64,000 bases of DNA from a virus: the IMG/VR virus record IMGVR_UViG_3300030118_002002, positions 1-64,000 of that record. One strand, given 5' to 3'. Positions within the stretch are counted from its first letter, which is position 1. The number at the start of each line of letters is the position of its first letter. Under the pieces are notes generated by a model. That model did no database searches. It was not told the origin of the DNA and saw nothing but the letters and a program-made list of their open reading frames with translations. This document shows positions 26,833 through 35,103 of the stretch, in pieces. Made by a program: the position numbers and the translations under genes.

Positions 26833-27966
26833 ATGACAGTGTTCAATAAAGAACATGTCGATACAAAAGAACAACCTATGTTCTTTGGTGCACCCCTTGG
26901 TGTACAGAGATATGATTCATACAAGTATCCTGTGTTTGAGAAACTAACAAACCAGATGCTTGGATACTTCTGGAGACCAGAAGAGGTATCTCTACAAAAA
27001 GATCGTGGTGACTACCAGTCTCTACGTCCAGAGCAGAAGCATATCTTTACATCTAATTTGAAGTATCAAATACTCCTTGATTCTGTACAAGGTCGAGGAC
27101 CTGGCATGGCATTTGCACCATATACAGCACTACCAGAACTAGAAGGTGCTATGAATGTATGGCAGTTTATGGAAATGATTCATAGTAGATCATATACTTA
27201 TATTATCAAGAATGTTTATCCAGATCCAGCAGAAGTTTTTGATACCATACTTGATGATGATAAGATATTAGCACGTGCTCAGTCAGTGACTGCTGCCTAT
27301 GATGACTTCATCAACATGGCACATCAATATGATCAGAGTAACTGGTGGAGACCAGATTGGAAACATGCAAGTTATAATGCATCGTATGAAGAGAAAGAAC
27401 TCAAACGTAAACTTTATCTTGCTGTATCTAATGTCAATATACTCGAAGGTATTCGTTTTTATGTTAGTTTTGCTTGCAGTTTTGCATTTGGAGAACTCAA
27501 ACTCATGGAAGGTTCGGCAAAAATCATCTCACTTATTGCAAGAGACGAGAACCAACATACAGTCCTCACTCAACAAATGATCAAGGCATGGCAGAAGGGA
27601 GATGACCCTGTCATGAGTGAGATAATGAAAGAAGAAGAGCAAACTGTCATTGACATGTATAGAATGGCAGTGGAAGAAGAGAAAGAGTGGGCACAATACT
27701 TATTCAAAGATGGTAGCATGATAGGACTCAACGATAAGTTACTTGTTAAATATGTTGAGTGGATCTGCAATAAAAGAATGAGAGCGATTGGACTAGATCC
27801 TATATATGATGCACCCATAAAGAACAACCCACTACCTTGGACAGAACATTGGATTAGTTCTAAAGGTTTACAGGTTGCACCACAGGAGACAGAGGTAGAA
27901 AGTTATGTCGTCGGAGGAATCAAACAAGACGTCAAGAAGGACACGTTCTCAGGGTTCAAACTCTAG
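26833..27966 (+). CDS. nrdB: Ribonucleotide reductase beta subunit (class I)
   Basis: NrdB supplies the tyrosyl radical through a di-iron site. PMFFGAPLGVQRYDSYKYPVF, FWRPEEVSLQKDR, HIFTSNLKYQILLDS, HSRSYTYIIKN, IRFYVSFACSFAFGE and IARDENQHTVLTQ carry the family core and iron ligands. It ends SGFKL, like the NrdA-docking tail of E. coli NrdB. ATG 26833 gives 377 residues, about the E. coli length; the frame is open from GTG 26785 inside nrdA, which would add 16 residues. Confidence 0.95.
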   Translation: MTVFNKEHVDTKEQPMFFGAPLGVQRYDSYKYPVFEKLTNQMLGYFWRPEEVSLQKDRGDYQSLRPEQKHIFTSNLKYQILLDSVQGRGPGMAFAPYTALPELEGAMNVWQFMEMIHSRSYTYIIKNVYPDPAEVFDTILDDDKILARAQSVTAAYDDFINMAHQYDQSNWWRPDWKHASYNASYEEKELKRKLYLAVSNVNILEGIRFYVSFACSFAFGELKLMEGSAKIISLIARDENQHTVLTQQMIKAWQKGDDPVMSEIMKEEEQTVIDMYRMAVEEEKEWAQYLFKDGSMIGLNDKLLVKYVEWICNKRMRAIGLDPIYDAPIKNNPLPWTEHWISSKGLQVAPQETEVESYVVGGIKQDVKKDTFSGFKL

Positions 27967-28195
27967 AGGAAGATTCGATCCACCTTTGAATAAAGATGGA
28001 TCCCCTTGTTTGAAAGGTAGAATTATAAACCTAATACAAGTAGTAGTGGTAACACAGTTATTGATAGTTGCTGCTACAATACATGGGTGTCTCATGCCTG
28101 GCAGAGAGTGTAACTCAGAGACTAAACAACATATTGCCAACATGATGACTGTTATAACTACCTCTACATTTGCTTTATATGCTGCTGAGAAATGA
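27905..28195 (+). CDS. Small membrane protein overlapping nrdB
   Basis: This is a 96-residue protein. The first 30 residues are Ser/Arg/Asn-rich and overlap the end of nrdB by 62 bases. Residues 40-60 (IINLIQVVVVTQLLIVAATIHG) and 76-94 (IANMMTVITTSTFALYAA) form two membrane spans. No family was recognised. The overlap region may be partly an overprinted extension; no later in-frame ATG precedes the first span. Confidence 0.6.
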   Translation: MSSEESNKTSRRTRSQGSNSRGRFDPPLNKDGSPCLKGRIINLIQVVVVTQLLIVAATIHGCLMPGRECNSETKQHIANMMTVITTSTFALYAAEK

Positions 28196-28890
28196 ATTAC
28201 ATTTTTGATGTTGATGGCACACTGACTCCTGCTAGGAGACAAATGGACTTGTCTTTCATGGCATGGTTCATAATATTTGAATGTAAGCACCCTGTGTATC
28301 TGGTCACTGGTAGCGACAGACAGAAAACCATAGATCAGGTTGGTCTTGATGTGTATAATAGGGCAAAGAGAGTATATAATTGTTCTGGTTCAGATGTATG
28401 GGAGGGAGATCGTAATGTGTATAGAGATGATTGGAAACTACCTCATGATGCCAATGCATGGTTGATGTTAGAACTCAAGCAAAGTAATTTTACTATCAGA
28501 ACTGGTACACATATAGAAAGGAGACCTGGTTGTGTCAACTTTAGTATCTTAGGTAGAGGTGCTAACTGGGAGGAGAGAGAAGTATATAAGCAGTGGGATA
28601 AAGATGAGAATGAAAGAAATCAAATTGCTAGGAGATTCAATCGAGAGTTTCCTGACCTCTATGCTACTGTTGGTGGTGAGACAGGACTAGACATAGCACC
28701 ACAAGGTAGAGATAAAAGTCAGATACTTAGAGACTTTGATGGAGATGTAAAATTCTTTGGAGATAAGATGGATAAAGGAGGTAATGACTACCTCCTTGCA
28801 CATACAATAAGAGAAAAAAAATTAGGTGCTACTTATTGTGTGTTAGATTATAAGAATACTTGGGAGATATTGCAATACGAAAATAAATGA
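28192..28890 (+). CDS. Phosphomannomutase-like HAD protein
   Basis: This 232-residue HAD-family protein begins MNYIFDVDGTLTPARR, with the catalytic DVDGT and a following TPAR as in eukaryotic-type phosphomannomutase. HIERRPGCVNFSILGRGAN (about residues 104-122), RQIARRFNREFPDL-like and GGETGLDIAPQGRDKSQ (about residues 163-179) match the sugar-phosphate binding and metal regions. FFGDKMDKGGNDY supplies the HAD motif IV. It could make mannose-1-phosphate for GDP-mannose, feeding the epimerase at 38977, or act as a sugar phosphatase. Confidence 0.75.
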   Translation: MNYIFDVDGTLTPARRQMDLSFMAWFIIFECKHPVYLVTGSDRQKTIDQVGLDVYNRAKRVYNCSGSDVWEGDRNVYRDDWKLPHDANAWLMLELKQSNFTIRTGTHIERRPGCVNFSILGRGANWEEREVYKQWDKDENERNQIARRFNREFPDLYATVGGETGLDIAPQGRDKSQILRDFDGDVKFFGDKMDKGGNDYLLAHTIREKKLGATYCVLDYKNTWEILQYENK

Positions 28891-29516
28891 AATTTTATTT
28901 TGATGGTTGCTCATGGACTTATGGTGGTGGGTTGTCAGAAAATGGATATTCTCTTGAAGATCGTTGGAGCACATTAGTTTGTAAGCATTTTGGTGCTGAA
29001 GAATTCAATATAGCAAGCAGTGGTGCCACTAATGAGACTATCATGAGGCACTTTTTTACAGGACAAACTGCGAATGAACCAAAAAGGAAGGTTCCTGACA
29101 TGACATTTGATCTAAAAGATTTTGATTTCTTCTTTATTCAGTTTACTATGCATATAAGAAGAGAGTTCTATGATAGCAAAGTCGGTGCTTGGAGAAGGTA
29201 TAAGTACAATGATAATGGTGCAAGGTGGGCAAAAAGACACCTCCAATTTTTTCAACACTACAGCACAGAGATACACACCAAGTATCAGGATCAGGTTTTT
29301 GAGGAAATAAATCATACTGCTATAACCTCACACTTGAAGTGTCTGAATAAACCATACTTTTTAGGACACTTGGGACAATCGTTTGGTAGGTGTGAATATG
29401 ATTATGATTTCCGTAATGCACCAATTGATCTAATGCCATGTTGCCACCCATCAAAAGAGGGTAATAAACAGATAGCAAAAACAGTTATAGATATAGTGGA
29501 ACAAAAGTTATTATGA
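28887..29516 (+). CDS. SGNH/GDSL-like hydrolase
   Basis: In this 209-residue protein, FDGCSWTYGGGL at the N-terminus has the Ser of the first SGNH block, NIASSGATNETIMRH matches the second and third blocks, and CCHPSKEGNKQIAKTVI at the end supplies the DxxH-like His. Such proteins deacetylate or deacylate carbohydrates and lipids. A glycan substrate is plausible from context. It is cytoplasmic as far as the sequence shows, with no signal peptide. Confidence 0.6.
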   Translation: MKFYFDGCSWTYGGGLSENGYSLEDRWSTLVCKHFGAEEFNIASSGATNETIMRHFFTGQTANEPKRKVPDMTFDLKDFDFFFIQFTMHIRREFYDSKVGAWRRYKYNDNGARWAKRHLQFFQHYSTEIHTKYQDQVFEEINHTAITSHLKCLNKPYFLGHLGQSFGRCEYDYDFRNAPIDLMPCCHPSKEGNKQIAKTVIDIVEQKLL

Positions 29517-29842
29517 AACCACAATCAGCGAAAGCGAAGGGTAGGAAACTACAGCAGTGGGTGAGAGATAAACTCATTGAACATAGGGAAGTACATCCTG
29601 AGGACATTGAGTCTAGGAGTATGGGTGCAGGAGGAGAGGATCTTATTATGGCACGAGATGCTAGACAAAAGTTCCCTTTTAGTATAGAATGTAAAAACCA
29701 AGAGAAGTTGAACGTTTGGGATGCTTATCAACAAGCAATTGATAACTCTGGTGATTATGAACCTATTCTTATAATGAAGAAAAATGGAAAAAAACCACTG
29801 GTTGTCATGGACGCGGAAAACTTTATCAAGTCCAACGGCTGA
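29513..29842 (+). CDS. PD-(D/E)xK / Holliday-junction-resolvase-like endonuclease
   Basis: This 109-residue protein has KAKGRKLQQWVRDKL (helix with conserved Gln), SRSMGAGGEDLIMARDAR (metal Asp in GED) and FPFSIECKNQEKLNVWDAYQQA (ECK catalytic pair), the order D...ExK of small archaeal-type resolvase and VRR-type nucleases. Such proteins occur in many cyanophages and may resolve recombination intermediates. Confidence 0.65.
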   Translation: MKPQSAKAKGRKLQQWVRDKLIEHREVHPEDIESRSMGAGGEDLIMARDARQKFPFSIECKNQEKLNVWDAYQQAIDNSGDYEPILIMKKNGKKPLVVMDAENFIKSNG

Positions 29843-29843
29843 T

Positions 29844-30056
29844 ATGGAAGACTGGCGTTACTCAGACGAGAGAATGTTACTGAGGGCAGAAGTCTTTCGT
29901 GCATTGCAACATCACTTAGCAGACCATACACGTGCAGTGTATGAGTTCTGTACTCTATGGGTAGATCAAGGAAACCCCAATACTAATGGTATTGAACAAG
30001 CATTTCAAGACTACCTACGTAAACTAGCAGAGGATTCTTATGCAAAAACTAATTAA
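29844..30056 (+). CDS. Conserved small cyanophage protein
   Basis: ATG 29844, two bases after the upstream stop, gives 70 residues (MEDWRYSDERMLLRAEVFRAL, VYEFCTLWVDQGNPNTNGIEQ, AFQDYLRKL). An upstream in-frame ATG at 29784 lies inside the nuclease gene and is unlikely. All-helical; function unknown. Confidence 0.65.
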   Translation: MEDWRYSDERMLLRAEVFRALQHHLADHTRAVYEFCTLWVDQGNPNTNGIEQAFQDYLRKLAEDSYAKTN

Positions 30057-30267
30057 TGCAGCAGCACTATTCGCTGGTGCAGTATCACTTGCTGTCGTTG
30101 GTACAGCAGGGTATGTATACATCAGAAAAGACGCTATCATTGAGAGTGTCAAAGAGAAAGCACTTGAAGCAGTGATGGGAAGTGTTACTGAGTCACTACC
30201 TAGTGTTGATCTACCTGATACTACAGGACCTGCAATACCTTCATTACCTACACCACCATCCCTATAA
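30040..30267 (+). CDS. Small single-span membrane protein with a Pro-rich tail
   Basis: This is a 75-residue protein. Residues 5-27 (INAAALFAGAVSLAVVGTAGY) form a membrane span or signal anchor, followed by a helical segment and a tail rich in Pro, Thr and Ser (GPAIPSLPTPPSL). Function unknown. A late-promoter octamer overlaps its stop. Confidence 0.6.
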   Translation: MQKLINAAALFAGAVSLAVVGTAGYVYIRKDAIIESVKEKALEAVMGSVTESLPSVDLPDTTGPAIPSLPTPPSL

Positions 30268-30270
30268 ATA
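30263..30270 (+). promoter_or_regulatory. Late-promoter octamer TATAAATA
   Basis: This is an exact T4-type late consensus, 21 bases before the ATG at 30292. It probably drives the membrane protein and the structural gene that follow. Confidence 0.7.
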
Positions 30271-30291
30271 AAACTGCCTAGCAGTTTCTAG

Positions 30292-30696
30292 ATGGAAGAT
30301 AAGAAGGACAAACCTAAAGGTCCTATAGGTAAACTCCAAGAGTTTGCTGAAGATAAAGAAGAGCAGTTAGTAATTCTTAGTACATTTGTTCGCCTTGGTA
30401 TTCTTGTGTGGTCTGGTGCAATATTAACATTGAACTACGTCACAATACCAGGTTGGGAACAAGACAAAATAGATCCGACTTTCATAGCTTCGGTCTTTAC
30501 GGGGGTTACAGCTACGTTCGGAATTCAGACCGGTGGTAAGAAAAAGAACGGTGAAGCTGGTGGAGGTGCTAACATAACCAAGAAGGATATGGAGATGCTC
30601 ATCGCCAAAGCAGCAGAAGCAGCACCCACTCAAACAATCAGGTTAGAACAGGGACCCGTGACAATATCAGCGAGTCCAAATAAAAAGTCATCATAA
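30292..30696 (+). CDS. Two-span membrane protein, possible holin
   Basis: This is a 134-residue protein. A charged N-terminus precedes two spans, about residues 24-46 (LVILSTFVRLGILVWSGAIL) and 60-76 (FIASVFTGVTATFGI). A charged Gly/Ala-rich C-terminus follows. The charged-TM-TM-charged layout and late promoter fit a class II holin, but no family was recognised firmly. Confidence 0.5.
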   Translation: MEDKKDKPKGPIGKLQEFAEDKEEQLVILSTFVRLGILVWSGAILTLNYVTIPGWEQDKIDPTFIASVFTGVTATFGIQTGGKKKNGEAGGGANITKKDMEMLIAKAAEAAPTQTIRLEQGPVTISASPNKKSS

Positions 30697-30742
30697 GATA
30701 CCTGTGCTAGTGTACATAGTAATGTAGTAATAATACAGAACT

Positions 30743-30913
30743 ATGAAACACTATGTCGTAGGTTATCATGACATGATGAACAACGTTATAGAGATCTGTG
30801 AGTATGCAGATGATGCTTTTCAAGCACTACAGCAAGCAAAGCAAGACATCCCAGAACTCATAGGTCATCCAAATGCATGTGAGTATTGTTACTTAGAAGA
30901 TGGAAGAACTTGA
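30743..30913 (+). CDS. Small hypothetical protein, 56 residues
   Basis: ATG 30743 to TGA 30913 encodes MKHYVVGYHDMMNNVIEICE, then a helix and CEYCYLEDGRT, with a CxxC pair near the end. It fills the gap between two late genes and overlaps the next gene by 14 bases. No family was recognised. Confidence 0.5.
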   Translation: MKHYVVGYHDMMNNVIEICEYADDAFQALQQAKQDIPELIGHPNACEYCYLEDGRT

Positions 30914-31700
30914 CTTCATACACTCTCCAAGTGTGAATCAGATAGAGGTAAGTATACCTCCTATCAGAGTTCTCAACGTCCCAAATATAAGAGTATTCAA
31001 GGCACCCTCTGTACCTAGAGTAACAGTTCCAGTTACAGTGCACATTGGGAAACCAATAGTAGATTTGCCAGGTTGTGTAGAAGCACACCCAGAAGACGAA
31101 GGAAAAAGTCCCTCACTTGTCACGGATGACAGTGATGGGACTGTTGTTTTATGTGACGGTCAGTATCCATCCTTTGATGCGATGGACTATGTGCCAGAAG
31201 ATATAATAATAACGACAGAAGCACCACCACCAACTGTACAACCACCACCAGAACCACCAGGTACACCAGAGGTTCCTGAGACTTCTAATTTAGGTGTAGA
31301 GGAACAACCATGTCCTGCACCAAACCAACCACGTGTAGGCGATCTAACCACCAGTGGTGATGAGAAAGTTGTAGGTCATGAACTCCAAGGCACTACCTGT
31401 GTTGTATTGTATGAACCTACCACTGTTGTTGACAAATATTTACCGACTGCAAATGTGGTAACGACTACCGCAACCATCGCAGCAGTTGCTACTGCGTCTG
31501 CCCTATTTGCAAAACCCCTAGCGGATTTGATTCTGAGGGCTTTGAAACCTCTAATAAAGAAGGCAACTGGTGCTGTCCAGAAGAAACTGGGACGCCATCG
31601 GACTTTGTCTCGTCTGGAGATTCAATCAAATAAGTATCGGGAGAAGAAGGGTCTTCCACCTGTGAAACCTCCGAAAAAGAATAAGAAGTTGAAGGGATAG
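30900..31700 (+). CDS. Pro-rich structural-type protein with one membrane span
   Basis: This 266-residue protein has an N-terminal repeat of short Val/Pro/Ile strands (SIPPIRVLNVPNIRV, APSVPRVTVPVTV), a Pro-rich linker at residues 104-135 (APPPTVQPPPEPPGTPEVP), a hydrophobic segment at about residues 185-210 (VVTTTATIAAVATASALFA), and a Lys/Arg-rich tail. Similar proteins are found among cyanophage late genes. Its last 212 bases are antisense to the minus-strand gene ending at 31489. Confidence 0.55.
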   Translation: MEELDFIHSPSVNQIEVSIPPIRVLNVPNIRVFKAPSVPRVTVPVTVHIGKPIVDLPGCVEAHPEDEGKSPSLVTDDSDGTVVLCDGQYPSFDAMDYVPEDIIITTEAPPPTVQPPPEPPGTPEVPETSNLGVEEQPCPAPNQPRVGDLTTSGDEKVVGHELQGTTCVVLYEPTTVVDKYLPTANVVTTTATIAAVATASALFAKPLADLILRALKPLIKKATGAVQKKLGRHRTLSRLEIQSNKYREKKGLPPVKPPKKNKKLKG

Positions 31701-32511
31701 AGTGAGTGTGATTTGGTAATGTATTTGGTGGGTTTACCAATACAACATCAGCACATACAGAGTAGTAAGGAGACTTTGGATGGAACATAATTCCAGCCTT
31801 CATTAGTTCTCCACAATTTTTTAGACGAGCGATCTCAAAGTCCAATCTCTTGTTGGCATTTGTCTGCTCGATGAATGCTATCTGCTGTGTTGCTGCCTCT
31901 TTACATAACTGAGTCAATTTCTTATCAAGCGGCCAACTTATAGTACCACTGATACCTATTGATATATTCTGGTTGTTCTTCTGACCTGTTCTTGTTGGTT
32001 TATAAAATAAAATTTCACCGGGATGATCGGGGACACCATCATCATTGGCATCTAGCATGTTGTACACTGGATCCATCCAATAATCTTCGTAAGGATGCTG
32101 TTCGCTGAGACTCCCAGTGAAGAACGGAGTAAGGTTTACGGTAGCACCTTGACACTGTATACCATTACTATAAGTGTTGGTAATATAAGGTCCTTGTAAA
32201 ACCTGTATTGCCTGATTGGTTACTGAGCCTGAAGAGTTGGCGACTGGATTAGCGGTAGCAGAAACTCCCCCCACGTCTGTGTTTGCTAAGACTGGGGTAG
32301 TTATGGTAAAAAGACTAAGGACGGATAGTACTGATGTACTTATTGACTGAAGATTGAGGTTGTATCTGTGACGCTTTGTATTGTTGTTGTTCTTTGTATT
32401 ATTGTCTGTGTCTGTAAGCCTGGGCCATTGTAGTGCTCCGTGAATTGGAACGCTTGTCCTACATTGTTCTGTGTCCAGTTTGGTTTTTGTTCTAAGTCTA
32501 AACCAGTCCAT
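31489..32511 (-). CDS. Exported late protein, start unresolved
   Basis: The open frame gives 340 residues. The hydrophobic stretch SVLSVLSLFTITTPVLA followed by NTDVGGVSATANP looks like a signal peptide with cleavage after VLA, so the mature protein starts near 32290. The only in-frame ATG (32511) lies deep inside the upstream gene and would give a 60-residue leader of polar, low-complexity sequence. No ATG, GTG or TTG occurs just upstream of the signal. A rare ATA start (at about 32342), a frameshift or a sequencing error are possible. The core (SSGSVTNQAIQVLQGPYITN, RLDFEIARLKNCGELMKAG, FHPKSPYYSVCAD) looks conserved. The last ~70 residues overlap the + strand gene and are Ser/Pro-rich. Confidence 0.6.
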   Translation of the reverse strand: MDWFRLRTKTKLDTEQCRTSVPIHGALQWPRLTDTDNNTKNNNNTKRHRYNLNLQSISTSVLSVLSLFTITTPVLANTDVGGVSATANPVANSSGSVTNQAIQVLQGPYITNTYSNGIQCQGATVNLTPFFTGSLSEQHPYEDYWMDPVYNMLDANDDGVPDHPGEILFYKPTRTGQKNNQNISIGISGTISWPLDKKLTQLCKEAATQQIAFIEQTNANKRLDFEIARLKNCGELMKAGIMFHPKSPYYSVCADVVLVNPPNTLPNHTHSIPSTSYSFSEVSQVEDPSSPDTYLIESPDETKSDGVPVSSGQHQLPSLLEVSKPSESNPLGVLQIGQTQ

Positions 32512-32783
32512 GATGAAGTCACTCCATTCAAAGTATTAGATTGAGCACTCCCCACATCAGGAGATATGCTCGTGCCATCGTGTTGTACGTTTGTCCCCGT
32601 TACCGAGTATGTCCAGCCTGTCGAGTAATCCATAGAATTAATGGTCTCTGTCACGGTAGACGTCGTCTCCGTGTGGCTGGTCATCGAGCCCTGTGTGAAG
32701 TTAGGGACCACAGGGACTGCAATCGCAGTCGGTGCAGTCGCAAGGACAAGTGCACTGACAGTTATCGCACGATACAGTTTCAT
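32340..32783 (-). CDS. Small exported protein
   Basis: This 147-residue protein has a clear signal peptide (MKLYRAITVSALVLATAPTAIA) and a mature part rich in Ser/Thr/Asn/Gln with short beta repeats (STVTETINSMDYSTGWTYSV, QTQTIIQRTTTIQSVTDTTS). The style suggests a secreted or fibrous protein. It is the middle gene of the minus-strand group; the next gene begins inside or at its end. Confidence 0.65.
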   Translation of the reverse strand: MKLYRAITVSALVLATAPTAIAVPVVPNFTQGSMTSHTETTSTVTETINSMDYSTGWTYSVTGTNVQHDGTSISPDVGSAQSNTLNGVTSSWTGLDLEQKPNWTQNNVGQAFQFTEHYNGPGLQTQTIIQRTTTIQSVTDTTSIFSQ

Positions 32784-32799
32784 TTGTTACCATAACTCC

Positions 32800-33291
32800 T
32801 TATTTTATAGTAAGTTCAGTGACATGCTGTCCTGTAGCTGAAGTACCTGCACCACCAGCAGTTATTGTCATAACCCCTGCACTGGTTATAGTTCCAGCGA
32901 GTGTGTCTTTTGTACCAGCAGCAGTTGAAGTTTGGTTACTGAAGTTTCCTACAGTACCTACTGTTGGTGCTGATGTTGAAACAGCATCTGCTTGAGTGTA
33001 TGACTGGGTAAAGCTGAAAGCTGCACCAGGTACATCCTGAGTTGCTGCTATAGTACCAGGAGCATAAACACCTGAAGTTATAGTACCAACACTGACTGTG
33101 CCAGCTGTTGTACCATCAGTTGTGTCCACACCGTTTCCCGTTATCGAGAACGAGGATCCAATCCTCTCAACCTGTGTTGCTGCTGCGTTCACTTGTAACT
33201 GAACACTTGATGACAGTCTGTGAGTAATGTCTGCACGAGCAGTCATCGGTGCAGCTAACGCTAACATAATAAAAGGAATAAGTTTTTTCAT
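32800..33291 (-). CDS. Exported Thr/Gly-rich protein
   Basis: With the start at ATG 33291 the protein has 163 residues: signal peptide MKKLIPFIMLALAAPMTARA, then ITHRLSSSVQLQVNAAATQ and a repeat-like Thr/Gly/Ala-rich body (TTDGTTAGTVSVGTITSGVY, GTITSAGVMTITAGGAG). An upstream in-frame ATG at 33405 would overlap talC and the late promoter and is rejected. It is the first gene of the minus-strand late group. Confidence 0.7.
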   Translation of the reverse strand: MKKLIPFIMLALAAPMTARADITHRLSSSVQLQVNAAATQVERIGSSFSITGNGVDTTDGTTAGTVSVGTITSGVYAPGTIAATQDVPGAAFSFTQSYTQADAVSTSAPTVGTVGNFSNQTSTAAGTKDTLAGTITSAGVMTITAGGAGTSATGQHVTELTIK

Positions 33292-33314
33292 TCTTATACG
33301 TAGCATTCTAGCCG

Positions 33315-33322
33315 TATTTATG
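33315..33322 (-). promoter_or_regulatory. Late-promoter octamer CATAAATA on the minus strand
   Basis: Read on the minus strand, the octamer lies 23 bases before the ATG at 33291. It is the only minus-strand late motif noted and heads the only minus-strand gene group, which supports the assignment. Confidence 0.65.
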
Positions 33323-33357
33323 ATAATATATATCCAACGATAAAAATACCTAGAAAC

Positions 33358-34017
33358 ATGAGAATTTTTCTTGACACTGCCGATACAGAAGTGATCAACA
33401 AGCACTATGTCACTGGTCTTATAGACGGTGTCACAACAAACCCAACTCTCATACGTAAGAGTGGTAGAGATCCTATCAAAGTTTACGAAGAGTTAGCAGA
33501 GTTAGGACTCACTGACATCAGTATGGAGGTTGGTGGTAATGCTATGGAGATGGTAGAACAAGGTAATAAACTTGCTACTTTGTTTGGAAAGGTTGCAACC
33601 ATTAAGGTTCCATGTACCGTTGAAGGTCTATGGGTGTGTAGAGAGTTGAGAAGAAACCTTATAAATGTAAATGTAACTTTGATATTCTCAGCAGCACAGG
33701 CAATCCTTGCAGCAAAGGCAGGAGCAAAGTATGTTTCTCCTTTTGTGGGCAGATTGAATGACAACTCTGTAAATGGATTAGATTTGATTCAAGAAATCAA
33801 TAGTATATTCACAATGCAAGGTGTTCATGAGACAGAGATACTATCTGCATCTATTAGAGATGTGTCTGGTGTGTCTGGTTCATTCGCTAGAGGTGCCGAC
33901 ATAGTTACAATGCCACCATCAGTATTTGAAAAGATGTACAACCACATCTTGACTGATAAGGGGTTAGAACTTTTCAATGCAGATTTAGAGAGCATAGCAA
34001 ATGCGAATCATTCATAA
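33358..34017 (+). CDS. talC: Transaldolase TalC
   Basis: This small-type transaldolase interconverts pentose phosphate intermediates. Cyanophages are known to carry talC, which is thought to push host carbon toward NADPH and ribose. MRIFLDTADTEVINKHYVTG, GVTTNPTLIRKSGR and TIKVPCT (Schiff-base Lys K83) are intact, followed by FSAAQAILAAKAGAKYVSPFVGR. At 219 residues it is of normal length. It overlaps the next gene by 17 bases. Confidence 0.95.
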   Translation: MRIFLDTADTEVINKHYVTGLIDGVTTNPTLIRKSGRDPIKVYEELAELGLTDISMEVGGNAMEMVEQGNKLATLFGKVATIKVPCTVEGLWVCRELRRNLINVNVTLIFSAAQAILAAKAGAKYVSPFVGRLNDNSVNGLDLIQEINSIFTMQGVHETEILSASIRDVSGVSGSFARGADIVTMPPSVFEKMYNHILTDKGLELFNADLESIANANHS

Positions 34018-34564
34018 CGCAGTATCAGATGAACTCATCGATAGATGTCTCGATGAAATACAAAAAAAGAAGACGCAAGATGTTTGGGGTATATCCAAAT
34101 GGAAATGGAATGCTCCACTAACTAAAGGTTTCAAACAATTTTGTTTCTCTTCTAGACCTGAGGTATATCAATTCAATGATCTTAGGAATCAACTCACACA
34201 ATACTTTCACAGAGTACCTACAAATATAAACTATCATTTGTGGTTACCAGGTTCTGGTATCAACTGGCATGATGACAACATGAACCTCTACGGTGCTACA
34301 TTATATTTGAATGATTGGGTACCAGAAAAGGGTGGTGTATTCATGTGGAAAGAAAAAGATACTGAAGAATTGAAGTGCATGCATCCTCAAAGAAATATGC
34401 TCATGATAAATGAGTATGGAGAAGATCATGCTGTCACCCCTATCATGGTAAATGAGGGAGCAGGATTGAGATTGTCTGTGCAGATATTCTGTCAATACCC
34501 TAATGAAGAGTTGAATCGAGGTCAACCATCAGCACCTGTACCACCAGAAGGACATTACGATTAA
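34001..34564 (+). CDS. 2OG-Fe(II) oxygenase-like protein (1)
   Basis: This is a 187-residue protein. INWHDDNMNLYGATLYLND has the HxD iron ligands, GGVFMW follows, and DHAVTPI...RLSVQIFC supplies the distal His and the Arg that binds 2-oxoglutarate. It would hydroxylate a protein, sugar or small molecule. The start overlaps talC. Confidence 0.75.
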   Translation: MRIIHNAVSDELIDRCLDEIQKKKTQDVWGISKWKWNAPLTKGFKQFCFSSRPEVYQFNDLRNQLTQYFHRVPTNINYHLWLPGSGINWHDDNMNLYGATLYLNDWVPEKGGVFMWKEKDTEELKCMHPQRNMLMINEYGEDHAVTPIMVNEGAGLRLSVQIFCQYPNEELNRGQPSAPVPPEGHYD

Positions 34565-35098
34565 ATGCATCTTCACTCTAAACATATTGGTCTTGATTGG
34601 GCAGATGATGTAGAACTGCTCTGCAATAAACTTATACTACAACATAAATGGAGTAGTAAAAACTATAAGAGAGGTGAGTATGTATTTGATATAGCACCTA
34701 ATAATCTAGGATTCTTTCAACCCCTATTTGATATAATAAAACAAGAAGTTATAACACTATATCCTAAGGCAGATATACCAGATAGAATATTCAATAAGAG
34801 TTGGGCGTACGTATCTAATCAAGATAGGACTGTCAGTTTTTTTCACAATCATATGTCAGAAAAGGTAAGGAAGGATATATCCACTGTGTTCTACCTAAAA
34901 AAACCACCAAACTCAGGTGATATTATGTTTTTATTGGGAGAGGAAACACATATACATAAACCAGTAGAAGGTGAACTCATCATCTTCCCTGCTACATACT
35001 ATCACTCACCTTTGCCATCAAAAACAAAGGAATATCGGATAGCAATCAACGTCAATGTAATGACTCTAAATGAGTATGATTACTTCCTTGACAACTGA
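34565..35098 (+). CDS. 2OG-Fe(II) oxygenase-like protein (2)
   Basis: This is a 177-residue protein. SFFHNHMSEKVRKDISTVFYL, SGDIMFLLGEETHIHKPVEG and LIIFPATYYHSPLPSKTKEYR match the double-stranded beta-helix oxygenase pattern, with a terminal His and Arg pair. The HxH in place of HxD at the first site makes iron binding less certain. ATG 34565 directly follows the previous stop. Confidence 0.55.
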   Translation: MHLHSKHIGLDWADDVELLCNKLILQHKWSSKNYKRGEYVFDIAPNNLGFFQPLFDIIKQEVITLYPKADIPDRIFNKSWAYVSNQDRTVSFFHNHMSEKVRKDISTVFYLKKPPNSGDIMFLLGEETHIHKPVEGELIIFPATYYHSPLPSKTKEYRIAINVNVMTLNEYDYFLDN

Positions 35099-35103
35099 GG
35101 TGA

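Noticed and set aside
24510-27966. Additional genes in other frames of nrdA and nrdB
   Set aside because: Several long alternate frames exist, but the nrdA and nrdB frames carry all family motifs without interruption.
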